Assembly (NCBI GenBank): GCA_937898445.1
Contig: CALEJY010000123.1
Span: 1 to 8,175, forward strand
Source of the DNA: an uncultured Candidatus Melainabacteria bacterium
GTDB taxonomy: Bacteria; Cyanobacteriota; Vampirovibrionia; Gastranaerophilales; Gastranaerophilaceae
Direction: 5' to 3'
Length of the DNA stretch: 8,175 nt
Shown: in pieces, positions 1 through 6,083 of the stretch
Layout: each line of letters starts with the position of its first letter
Position numbering within the stretch: the stretch's first letter is position 1
The notes under the pieces: model-generated
What the model saw: the letters and a program-made list of their open reading frames with translations, nothing else
Database searches by the model: none
Told to the model about the DNA's origin: nothing
Translations under genes and position numbers: made by a program

Positions 1-777
1 GCTAGAACTTCTTATTGAATAATTTGCTTGTGCATCAGTATTGATAATATTTGTAACCTTGATATCGCCTGCAGAAATTCCGCCGATGTTGCAAGAAGTT
101 ACTACCTGCCCGTCTTCTTCATAGAAAACACCTTGTGGTAAATCAGAAATTAAATCTGCAATCAATTTTGCTGCGTTTGCACGCTTTTTGTCGCCGATAT
201 CAATTCCTGAGTGGCCGCCTTTAAAACTATGTACCTTAAATTTCGCTAAAGTGTAACTAGCACCGGAAATTTCGCATTGTCCCAATGTATCGCTATCTAG
301 TACAAGTACGTATTTTGATTTGAAACTTTTAAGGTTTGCATTGCGGATGCCTGAAAGGTTATTTTCTTCATCACGAGTGAACATAACTTCCAATCCGCCG
401 TGTTTCATATCGCTATGTGCAATTTCTTTTGCAAAAAGCAAAGCATTTGCAACGCCTGCTTTGTCGTCACCGCCTAGCGTTCTACCTTCTGCGTGAATGT
501 TTCCTTTTTCATCAAGATAGGTTTTAACAGGGCTATCGTCGCCGATTACATCCATGTGAGCAGAAAGCATCATAGGTGCTTTTGTTGTATCTGTTGCAGG
601 AATATTAATAACAACGTTTCCAAAATCATCAAGTTTGCAATTTATTTCATTTTTATCACAATAATTTTTTATCCATTCTGCGACTTTTTCTTCGTGCATA
701 GAAGGTGATGGAACTTCTGCCAAATTGCAGAATAAATCAATAAGTTCGTGGTTTTTTCTTATTTGTTCAATAGTCAT
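1..777 (-). CDS. PepT-like M20 family metallopeptidase, C-terminus beyond the left edge
   Basis: A cytoplasmic zinc aminopeptidase of the M20 family, most like the peptidase T / PepT-like group that removes N-terminal residues from short peptides. The 259 visible residues include the family's metal and catalytic motifs in order: H74-x-D76 in SAHMDV, the bridging aspartate D104 in GGDDKAG, the catalytic and metal-binding pair E137-E138 in TRDEEN, and D161 in LDSD. A GGHSG motif (187-191) marks the start of the lid/dimerisation domain, which inserts into the catalytic domain. The last zinc-ligand histidine would lie in the missing part; family members usually run to about 370-410 residues. There is no signal peptide. 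The ATG at 777 is preceded by GAGAGGA (790-784) six bases upstream, which supports this start. mutS2 lies upstream on the same strand, but 385 bases of repeats and a separate promoter candidate suggest separate transcription. Family assignment is firm; substrate specificity (tripeptide or other) is inferred. Confidence 0.9.
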   Translation of the reverse strand, partial: MTIEQIRKNHELIDLFCNLAEVPSPSMHEEKVAEWIKNYCDKNEINCKLDDFGNVVINIPATDTTKAPMMLSAHMDVIGDDSPVKTYLDEKGNIHAEGRTLGGDDKAGVANALLFAKEIAHSDMKHGGLEVMFTRDEENNLSGIRNANLKSFKSKYVLVLDSDTLGQCEISGASYTLAKFKVHSFKGGHSGIDIGDKKRANAAKLIADLISDLPQGVFYEEDGQVVTSCNIGGISAGDIKVTNIINTDAQANYSIRSSS

Positions 778-821
778 ATAAAATCCTCTCTACTATGTGT
801 AATCCAAATTTTTACAGTTTA

Positions 822-849
822 ATTGTAACATTTTTTTTGACTTTTGCAA
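822..849 (-). promoter_or_regulatory. Candidate sigma-70 promoter of the PepT-like gene
   Basis: On the minus strand, TTGCAA (849-844) is followed after 16 bases by TACAAT (827-822). Both are close to the TTGACA/TATAAT consensus, with an A-rich spacer. Transcription would begin near 815, giving a leader of about 38 bases that contains the GAGAGGA ribosome-binding site. This is found by inspection only, in AT-rich DNA where such matches arise by chance. Confidence 0.45.
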
Positions 850-876
850 GAGGGAGAAAGTTGGGGGTAGTAAAAT

Positions 877-896
877 AATCAGCACCCACCTAAATC
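877..896. repeat. Direct repeat, copy 1 of a 20-base unit
   Basis: The 20-base sequence AATCAGCACCCACCTAAATC occurs here and again, without mismatch, at 991-1010, 114 bases further on. It runs straight into the TCCTCCCT hairpin at 895-914. Two exact copies in a non-coding spacer suggest a mobile or dispersed intergenic repeat unit rather than a regulatory site. Whether it recurs elsewhere in the genome cannot be seen from this window. Confidence 0.8.
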
Positions 897-914
897 CTCC
901 CTCACAAGGGAGGA
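895..914. repeat. Perfect 8-bp hairpin, REP-like
   Basis: TCCTCCCT (895-902) and AGGGAGGA (907-914) are exact inverted repeats around the loop CACA. Neither strand has a clean U-run after the stem: plus continues CTTAATTTTATT, minus continues TTTAGG. It could end transcription weakly, but it looks more like part of a palindromic intergenic repeat. Confidence 0.7.
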
Positions 915-926
915 CTTAATTTTATT

Positions 927-950
927 CCCTTCCCTATAATGAGGGAAGGG
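927..950. repeat. Perfect 9-bp hairpin, REP-like
   Basis: CCCTTCCCT (927-935) and AGGGAAGGG (942-950) pair exactly across the six-base loop ATAATG. The stem is GC-rich in an otherwise AT-rich neighbourhood and is followed by a G-rich stretch (GTAGGGATGGGGGATGTCCC, 951-970). No U-run follows on either strand, so a Rho-independent terminator is not supported. It would form a stable structure in any transcript reading through from mutS2. Confidence 0.7.
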
Positions 951-990
951 GTAGGGATGGGGGATGTCCCGTAGGGCAATATTTATGTTA

Positions 991-1010
991 AATCAGCACC
1001 CACCTAAATC
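991..1010. repeat. Direct repeat, copy 2 of the 20-base unit
   Basis: An exact second copy of the 877-896 unit. In copy 1 the unit is followed directly by CTCACAAGGGAGGACTTAATT (901-921). Here a diverged version of that tail (18 of 21 bases the same) sits further on at 1057-1077. Copy 2 therefore looks like the same element interrupted by roughly 40 bases, which carry the hairpin at 1018-1046. Confidence 0.75.
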
Positions 1011-1017
1011 ACCTCTC

Positions 1018-1046
1018 ACAAAACGTGACATTTAGTCACCTTTTGT
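1018..1046. repeat. Imperfect inverted repeat inside the second repeat copy
   Basis: ACAAAA (1018-1023) pairs with TTTTGT (1041-1046), and GTGAC (1025-1029) pairs with GTCAC (1035-1039). There is a single C-C mismatch between the two helices and an ATTTA loop. On the plus strand the TTTT is part of the stem rather than a free tail, so it is a poor terminator. No role is visible beyond belonging to the repeat cluster. Confidence 0.55.
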
Positions 1047-1056
1047 TCGGTACAGT

Positions 1057-1077
1057 CTCATAAGGGAAAACTTAATT
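1057..1077. repeat. Diverged copy of the repeat tail
   Basis: This stretch matches 901-921 at 18 of 21 positions. The G-G to A-A change removes the pairing that forms the 895-914 hairpin in copy 1. This is consistent with a decaying copy of the same intergenic element. Confidence 0.55.
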
Positions 1078-1084
1078 ACATGTT

Positions 1085-1112
1085 ATTACGAGGAGCGGAG
1101 CGACGTAGTAAT
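1085..1112. repeat. GAGGAGCG-type palindromic intergenic repeat
   Basis: ATTAC (1085-1089) and GTAAT (1108-1112) flank a GC-rich core with GAGGAGCGGAGCGACG (1090-1105). The arrangement resembles the dispersed repeat with core GAGGAGCGAAGCGACG and flanks ATTGC/GCAAT seen in intergenic DNA of many unrelated bacteria; here the flanks and core differ by a few bases. It lies 51 bases beyond the mutS2 stop. I identify it from memory of the pattern, not from a search. Confidence 0.6.
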
Positions 1113-1162
1113 CGCATTCATAATGAAAACGACTATGCATCTGCCTCTTGGCTTCTATGCTT

Positions 1163-3547
1163 CTAATTTATATCCACTATACTTACACCGTCGCCGCCTT
1201 CGGTATCTTCTCCGGCTCTCCATTTCGCAACATAAGGAGATGTTGACAAGAAATCTCTTACTGCGGATTTTAAAGCTCCGGTGCCGTGTCCGTGTATAAT
1301 CGTAACGGATGCAAGGTTTGCAAGGCTCGCTTTGTCAAGGTAAAATTCCAAACTGTCAAGTGCGTCTTCTACTTTGTAACCTCTTAAATCGAGCGTATTT
1401 GAGATACTGGTTTTGCGAAGTTCAAAGTTTTCAAAAGAACTTGGGCGATATACGTTTTCTTTCTTTTCGTAAGCTGCATCATAAGGTGCAAGTTTGTTGG
1501 TCTTAATTTTTGTCTTAAAATTTCCCATTTGAACAAGAACATTTTCGTTTTTGTCAGGGAGTGAAAGCAATGTAACAGGTTGGTTCATTTCTTTTAGAAT
1601 TAATTTGTCACCTGTTTTAACATTATTCCAATCAATGTTTTCATATTGTTGTTTTTCGTCGTATTCGGACAATTTGCCTCTGAATTTTTGTTCGGTTTGC
1701 GCAAGTCGAGCATAAGAACGGCGTGCAATTTTTTCTGATTTTTCTCGTCTTAACTCATCAAGAATATTTTTGATTTCTGCTTTTACTTCTAGCAATTCTC
1801 TATCAAATTTGTCCTTAATTATTTTTACAGTCTTTTTCTTGTCTTTTTTGATTTGAGCAAGCGAATCTTCGTATTCGGATTTAAGACTTTCTGAAGTTTC
1901 TTTCAATTCTTCGGCTTGTTCAAGATTTTGCGCTAATTTTGCTTGCGTTTCTTGTAACTTTTCAACAACAAGAATTGAAGGGTCTTTTGTTGAAACAACG
2001 ATATTTTTTGCTTTGTCTGTAATTTCTTTGTCTAATCCCAAATTTGCGGCAATTGATATTGCGTTACTTAATCCCGGAATCCCGATTAAGAGCTTGTATG
2101 TCGGTTTTAGTGTTGTAGTGTTAAATTCAACAGATGCGTTTTTGAAATATGGGTTTGTGTATTCAAGAGCTTTTAATTCTCCGTAGTGTGTTGTTACAGT
2201 TGAAATTACACCTTTTTCTGCCAATTTTTCTAAAATAACTTGTGCCAAAACTGCACCTTCGACCGGATCAGTTCCTGCACAGATTTCGTCTAATAAAACA
2301 AAAGATTTATCATTACTTTGTTTTAGAATTTCAATGATGTTTGTCATGTGGGCAGAGAATGTTGATAGGTTTTGCAAGATACTTTGATCATCTCCGATAT
2401 CGGCAAAAACATTTTCAAACGGATAAACTTTCGCAGCTGTGCAAGGTAAAAACATTCCGCTTTTTGCCATAAGAATAAACAAACCTATAGTCTTAATAGT
2501 TACGGTTTTACCACCTGTGTTAGAGCCTGTGATAATAACTGATTTATAATCTTTTCCGATTTCAAAGTTGTTTGTAACTACATTTTCTACATTGCCGATT
2601 AAAAGCGGATGTTTCATATTTTCAAATTCTACAAACTTATGCGTAACGATTTCCGGCTCAATAGCGTGAATTTTTACGGCATAACGAGCTTTGGCAAAAT
2701 GATAATCAATTGTCGCAAGGATTTGTTCTGACAGCGCAAGTTCTTTTATTTCGTTTTTTACAAGAGAGGTCAATCCTGCCAAAATTTTAACCATTTCAGA
2801 ATGAATATTGGCTTTAATCTCTCTGATTTTGTTGTTTAGAGGAACTATCTGTTCAGGCTCGATATAGAACGTTTTGTTTGTTGCCGAAACATCGTGAACA
2901 ATTCCCGGGACTTTGCTTTTTGAAGATGCCATTACCTGAAAAACAATTCTGTCATCTCTTGTTGTATATATATTTTCTTGCAAGTGCTTTGAAAAACTTG
3001 CGGAATTTAATAACGCATTTACGGTTGTTTTTAAATTCTTTTCGTTATCTCGCAAAGATGCGTACAAGTTTTTTAATTCTTGTGTTGCATCAGGTCGGAT
3101 ATTTAGGTTTTCGTCAAAAGTTGCAAAAATTCTGTCTTCAAGTTGTTTATCTGTAATAAGATTTTGGCTTGCGTTTCTCAAAATAGACATCATTGTTAAG
3201 TTGTCTGATAAAAATTTCTTTACTAATCTGGATGTCTTTAGAGTTTTGGCGATATCTATTAATTCGTCTTCTGCAAGATAGCTAACTCCCATATTCTTTT
3301 GGATTTGTGCGATATTTGCGACAAATTCTATAGGAATGTCGTTTGGAATATCAAGAACCTGTTTGGCTTCTCGAGTACATTGTAGTTCGTTTTTGATTTT
3401 TACAATGTCGTCAAATGGGGTTATATTTAAGCAAATTTCTTTACTCTGTTTAGTTTTAGCAAAATTTGCAAGTTGTTCTTTTATTTTGTCAAATTCAAGT
3501 GATTTTAAACTTTTTTCAATAGTATTCATAAGATTATTAAAGGACAA
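1163..3547 (-). CDS. mutS2: Endonuclease MutS2 (MutS-family ATPase with Smr domain)
   Basis: A cytoplasmic homodimeric ATPase of the MutS2 family. Members lack the mismatch-recognition domain of MutS; in various species they have been linked to suppression of homologous recombination and, in Bacillus, to splitting collided ribosomes. The 794-residue length is typical. In order: MutS core/clamp helices (about 10-310), Walker A GSNTGGKT (341-348), signature STFSAHM (395-401), Walker B FVLLDE (416-421), H-loop TTHYGE (452-457), a Lys/Glu-rich coiled coil (about 525-630), a basic linker, and a C-terminal Smr nuclease domain with LDLRG (719-723), HGHGTG (752-757) and GGDG (784-787). All key residues are present. 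The longest reading begins at TTG 3547 with AAGG (3556-3553) five bases upstream. An ATG at 3529, six codons in, has no visible SD but also suits the family's N-terminus, so the start is uncertain. It is divergent from the gltA-like gene. Family certain; which cellular role applies here is unknown. Confidence 0.95.
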   Translation of the reverse strand: MSFNNLMNTIEKSLKSLEFDKIKEQLANFAKTKQSKEICLNITPFDDIVKIKNELQCTREAKQVLDIPNDIPIEFVANIAQIQKNMGVSYLAEDELIDIAKTLKTSRLVKKFLSDNLTMMSILRNASQNLITDKQLEDRIFATFDENLNIRPDATQELKNLYASLRDNEKNLKTTVNALLNSASFSKHLQENIYTTRDDRIVFQVMASSKSKVPGIVHDVSATNKTFYIEPEQIVPLNNKIREIKANIHSEMVKILAGLTSLVKNEIKELALSEQILATIDYHFAKARYAVKIHAIEPEIVTHKFVEFENMKHPLLIGNVENVVTNNFEIGKDYKSVIITGSNTGGKTVTIKTIGLFILMAKSGMFLPCTAAKVYPFENVFADIGDDQSILQNLSTFSAHMTNIIEILKQSNDKSFVLLDEICAGTDPVEGAVLAQVILEKLAEKGVISTVTTHYGELKALEYTNPYFKNASVEFNTTTLKPTYKLLIGIPGLSNAISIAANLGLDKEITDKAKNIVVSTKDPSILVVEKLQETQAKLAQNLEQAEELKETSESLKSEYEDSLAQIKKDKKKTVKIIKDKFDRELLEVKAEIKNILDELRREKSEKIARRSYARLAQTEQKFRGKLSEYDEKQQYENIDWNNVKTGDKLILKEMNQPVTLLSLPDKNENVLVQMGNFKTKIKTNKLAPYDAAYEKKENVYRPSSFENFELRKTSISNTLDLRGYKVEDALDSLEFYLDKASLANLASVTIIHGHGTGALKSAVRDFLSTSPYVAKWRAGEDTEGGDGVSIVDIN

Positions 3548-3590
3548 TAACGCCTTAATTACAATGAATTATTAACTTTTTTTGATTTAT

Positions 3591-3618
3591 TTGCACTAAA
3601 TATTTTTTAAAGTAAAAT
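3591..3618 (+). promoter_or_regulatory. Candidate promoter for the gltA-like gene
   Basis: TTGCAC (3591-3596), a 16-base spacer and TAAAAT (3613-3618) make a reasonable sigma-70-like pair within the 104-base divergent spacer. Transcription would begin near 3625, leaving a short leader with AAGGTG (3641-3646) five bases before the ATG. I found no equally convincing pair for mutS2 on the other strand. Confidence 0.45.
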
Positions 3619-3651
3619 ACTGATATAAGAGTTTAGTAAGAAGGTGAAATT

Positions 3652-5022
3652 ATGGCTATAGAAAGACAACATGTAAAAGAACAAGATAAAATGCAAAGAA
3701 GATACAATTTTGACCCTGTTGAAAGTAATTTGACAGATGAACAGGTAAAATTGGAAGCTTCAAGATGCTTGCACTGTAAAAATCCTAGATGTGTTCAAGG
3801 ATGTCCGGTAAATATTCAAATTCCTGATTTTATTCAAGCGATAAAAGAAGATAATCTTGAAAAAGCAGGTGAAATTATTCGCCAAACAAGTATGTTGCCA
3901 TCTGTTTGCGGTAGAGTTTGTCCGCAAGAAAGACAGTGTGAAGGGCAATGTGTTTTAGGAATTAAAGGTGAAGCCGTTGCAATCGGAGCTTTAGAAAGAT
4001 ATGTTGGCGATAATACAAAAGCTGAAATGCCGGAAATTAAACCTTCAGGCAAAAAAGTTGCCGTAATTGGTTCTGGGTGTGCAGGCATGACTGCTGCTTG
4101 TGATTTGAGAAAAGCTGGTCATGATGTCGAAGTTTTTGAAGCTTTGCACGAATTAGGCGGTGTTTTGAGATATGGAATTCCTCCGTTCAGACTTCCTAGA
4201 ACAATTCTTGATAAAGAAATTAATAACCTTGAAAAAATGGGTGTAATTTTCCATAAAAACGTAGTTGTCGGAAAATCAATTACTCTTGAACAATTGAAAG
4301 AAGATGGCTTTGATGCTATATTCATCTGCTCTGGTGCAGGTTTGCCAAAAATGTTGAATGTTGAAGGTGAAAATTTGAATGGAGTTTTCTCTGCAAATGA
4401 ATTTTTGACACGTGTAAACCTTATGCACGCCGGACAAGAAAACAGTACAACTCCGTTAAGAGTTGGTAAAAAAGCTGCTATCTTCGGTGGTGGTAACGTT
4501 GCTATGGATGCCGCAAGAACTGCCGTAAGAGTTGGATTTGAAGAAGTTTATATTATTTATCGTAGAACAGAAAAAGAACTTCCAGCTCGTTTAGAAGAAA
4601 TCAGACACGCCAAAGAAGAAGGCGTTGTATTCAAATTCTTGTATGCACCAAAAGAAATTTTGGGTGAAAACGGTTATGTAAAAGGCGTTGAACTTGAAGT
4701 TATGGAACTTGGCGAACCTGATGAATCAGGTAGACGCAGGCCGGTTTCTACTGGTAAAACAGAAGTTATGGATTTGGATACCGTAATTGTTGCATTGGGT
4801 ACAGGTCCAAACCCGATTATTCAAAGATCTGCACATGCAGAAGGTATGGATATTGTTACTGATAAAAAAGGCTATATCGTAGTTGATGGTGAAACAAGAT
4901 GCACAAATATTCCAACTGTTTACGCCGGTGGAGATGTTGCGCCTGTTGGAGCATCAAACGCTATTAATGCTATGGGAGCAGGTAAAAAAGCTGCTAAAGC
5001 GATTAATGAGTTGTTGAAATAG
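3652..5022 (+). CDS. gltA: NADPH-dependent glutamate synthase small-subunit-like flavoprotein (GltA/NfnB type)
   Basis: A soluble iron-sulfur flavoprotein of the GltD/GltA/NfnB family, which moves electrons between NAD(P)H, FAD and two [4Fe-4S] clusters. The N-terminal cluster domain has cysteines 39, 42, 47, 51 and 86, 90, 96, 100 in the usual two-group pattern. The FAD site is GSGCAG (140-145), with Cys where the family usually has Pro. The NADPH site is GGGNVAMD (279-286), and the C-terminal FAD motif is AGGDVAPVG (425-433). The 456-residue length matches stand-alone GltA/NfnB proteins. The ATG at 3652 has AAGGTG five bases upstream. No glutamate synthase large subunit and no NfnA-type partner lies next to it: the upstream gene is divergent mutS2 and the downstream gene encodes an unrelated exported protein. 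It could therefore be a homotetrameric glutamate synthase-like enzyme, a bifurcating transhydrogenase subunit whose partner is elsewhere, or another NADPH oxidoreductase. Family certain; partner and reaction are inferred. Confidence 0.9.
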   Translation: MAIERQHVKEQDKMQRRYNFDPVESNLTDEQVKLEASRCLHCKNPRCVQGCPVNIQIPDFIQAIKEDNLEKAGEIIRQTSMLPSVCGRVCPQERQCEGQCVLGIKGEAVAIGALERYVGDNTKAEMPEIKPSGKKVAVIGSGCAGMTAACDLRKAGHDVEVFEALHELGGVLRYGIPPFRLPRTILDKEINNLEKMGVIFHKNVVVGKSITLEQLKEDGFDAIFICSGAGLPKMLNVEGENLNGVFSANEFLTRVNLMHAGQENSTTPLRVGKKAAIFGGGNVAMDAARTAVRVGFEEVYIIYRRTEKELPARLEEIRHAKEEGVVFKFLYAPKEILGENGYVKGVELEVMELGEPDESGRRRPVSTGKTEVMDLDTVIVALGTGPNPIIQRSAHAEGMDIVTDKKGYIVVDGETRCTNIPTVYAGGDVAPVGASNAINAMGAGKKAAKAINELLK

Positions 5023-5028
5023 TTGAAT

Positions 5029-5051
5029 TGTGAAAGGTGAGAAGTGAAAAG
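5029..5051 (+). repeat. Degenerate heptamer run overlapping a ribosome-binding site and start codon
   Basis: Between the gltA-like stop and the next gene the sequence reads as three imperfect seven-base units, TGTGAAA, GGTGAGA and AGTGAAA (5029-5049), then AG. The consensus is about AGTGAAA. The SD of the following gene (AAAGG, 5033-5037) and its GTG start (5044-5046) both lie inside the run. Three units are few, so chance is possible. Confidence 0.4.
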
Positions 5052-5940
5052 TTTCGGTACAAAGAAGATATTTAGTTTGTTTGTAGCAACACTGCTTTTT
5101 TCTTCTCATTGTTTTGCGTTTGAGTTGGATACATCTGTTGATGAAGAAATTCGAAAGAATTATAACCCGTCGGCGTTAGAGCAGAATTTGCCGGCTTTAC
5201 CGAAAACTGCGCCATCTCAATCAACAACGACTAAAACAACGACTACGACTACTACAAATAAAACAACACCTGCGGTTCCAAAAACTCAACCCGTTTCGCA
5301 ACCTTCCAAACCTCAACTTGTTATAAAAAAAATGGATAATGATTACAAGTTTGATAAGTCAACTGCAATCAGGATTAAAAAAGGTACAAAATTTAGAGTT
5401 AAATCAAATTGTGTTATATCTGATTATCAAAAAGAAGGAACACGTGTTTCGTTTACTTCTATAAAACCTGTTACGCAAAGATATATAACAATTAATGAAG
5501 GTACTAAATTTAATGCAGTTGTTGAAAATTCTCACCTCCCTCAATACACTGGAAACGGCGGTTTGATAGTTTTGATGGTTGATGGAATTGTTGTTAACGG
5601 CTCTACAAAAAGTGTTCATGCCAAAATTACGAAAGCAAATTTGAAAAAAGTTTTTCTTAATAACATAAAGGGAAAACGTGGTTATATAAAAGGAATTTCT
5701 ACTCAAGTTGATAAGGGTGAAAACTTCTACAAAAAAACTCGCAGAACTTCTGCAAAACTGGCAGACAATCCTGTCGGTTTGATTATTTCTCCTATTCCGA
5801 CTGTTTTTGGAGCAGTTGTTTATTCTATAAATCTTGTCGGCTCTCCTATTTTTGCAATCTGGGCAAAGGGTTCAAGAATATCAATTCCGGCAGGCTCTGA
5901 GTTTGAAATCAAGTTGTTGGAAGATGTTTATTTGCAATAA
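5044..5940 (+). CDS. Exported protein of unknown function with Thr/Pro-rich linker
   Basis: I do not recognise a named family for this 298-residue protein. Residues 1-25 form a signal peptide: basic start (K2, K7, K8), hydrophobic core (about 9-20), and likely signal peptidase I cleavage after CFA (A25). The mature protein therefore acts outside the cytoplasmic membrane. Next comes a linker (about 49-92) rich in Thr, Pro and Ser with a nearly pure Thr block at 61-75. The remaining 200 residues are Lys-rich, beta-strand-like and contain three similar strand-plus-turn motifs: IRIKKGTKFRV (109-119), ITINEGTKFNAVV (148-160) and ISIPAGSEFEIKL (279-291). These recall the 'hydrophobic-x-hydrophobic-x-x-G-T-x-F' edges of bacterial secreted beta-rich domains. 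A hydrophobic Gly-containing stretch (243-275) precedes the last motif and might contact membrane. The GTG start is the first possible one: an in-frame TGA lies at 5038. It follows the gltA-like stop by 21 bases, so cotranscription is likely. Confidence 0.8.
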   Translation: MKSFGTKKIFSLFVATLLFSSHCFAFELDTSVDEEIRKNYNPSALEQNLPALPKTAPSQSTTTKTTTTTTTNKTTPAVPKTQPVSQPSKPQLVIKKMDNDYKFDKSTAIRIKKGTKFRVKSNCVISDYQKEGTRVSFTSIKPVTQRYITINEGTKFNAVVENSHLPQYTGNGGLIVLMVDGIVVNGSTKSVHAKITKANLKKVFLNNIKGKRGYIKGISTQVDKGENFYKKTRRTSAKLADNPVGLIISPIPTVFGAVVYSINLVGSPIFAIWAKGSRISIPAGSEFEIKLLEDVYLQ

Positions 5941-5996
5941 TTAAAATCTGAAAATTTATTCACTTTATTAGTTTTTTTATTAATATTTTTGTGGTA

Positions 5997-6025
5997 TTGT
6001 TTAATATTATAATTTGTTTTATAAT
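5997..6025 (+). promoter_or_regulatory. Strong promoter candidate for the pyrophosphatase gene
   Basis: TTGTTT (5997-6002) and a perfect TATAAT (6020-6025) are separated by 17 bases. Transcription would start near 6032, giving a leader of about 50 bases with the strong SD AGGAGAG (6074-6080). A second TATAAT lies at 6008-6013 but has no good -35. An 8-bp inverted repeat (6005-6012 and 6019-6026) covers both hexamers. The preceding stretch from 5941 is AT-rich; I see no terminator hairpin there. Confidence 0.6.
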
Positions 6026-6083
6026 ACGTTTATCAGTTAAGTAATTAATAAGTAGGACAACTTGTATAAAAAAAGGAGAGATT

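Noticed and set aside
493..708. Plus-strand reading frame of 71 codons
   Set aside because: Lies wholly opposite the M20 peptidase gene, whose motifs are intact; the predicted product is Cys/Phe/Ile-rich with no recognisable domain.
895..950. Rho-independent terminators
   Set aside because: Both stems are perfect, but neither strand has a proper U-run directly after the hairpin.
877..1112. CRISPR array
   Set aside because: Only two exact repeat copies, no regular spacers, unequal intervening lengths, and no cas genes.
1116..1162. Short imperfect repeats (CTATGC twice, TTCAT/ATGAA) next to the mutS2 stop
   Set aside because: Too short and irregular to separate from chance in a low-complexity stretch.
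2878..3156. Plus-strand reading frame of 92 codons
   Set aside because: Antisense to the MutS2 core, with no family features and no convincing SD. Other frames opposite or within mutS2 and gltA are rejected for the same reason.
3548..3651. Promoter for mutS2 on the minus strand
   Set aside because: Several AT-rich hexamers exist, but no -35/-10 pair with acceptable spacing stands out.
5941..6083. Riboswitch or small RNA upstream of the pyrophosphatase gene
   Set aside because: The leader after the likely start site is only about 50 bases, AT-rich, with no conserved core I recognise.
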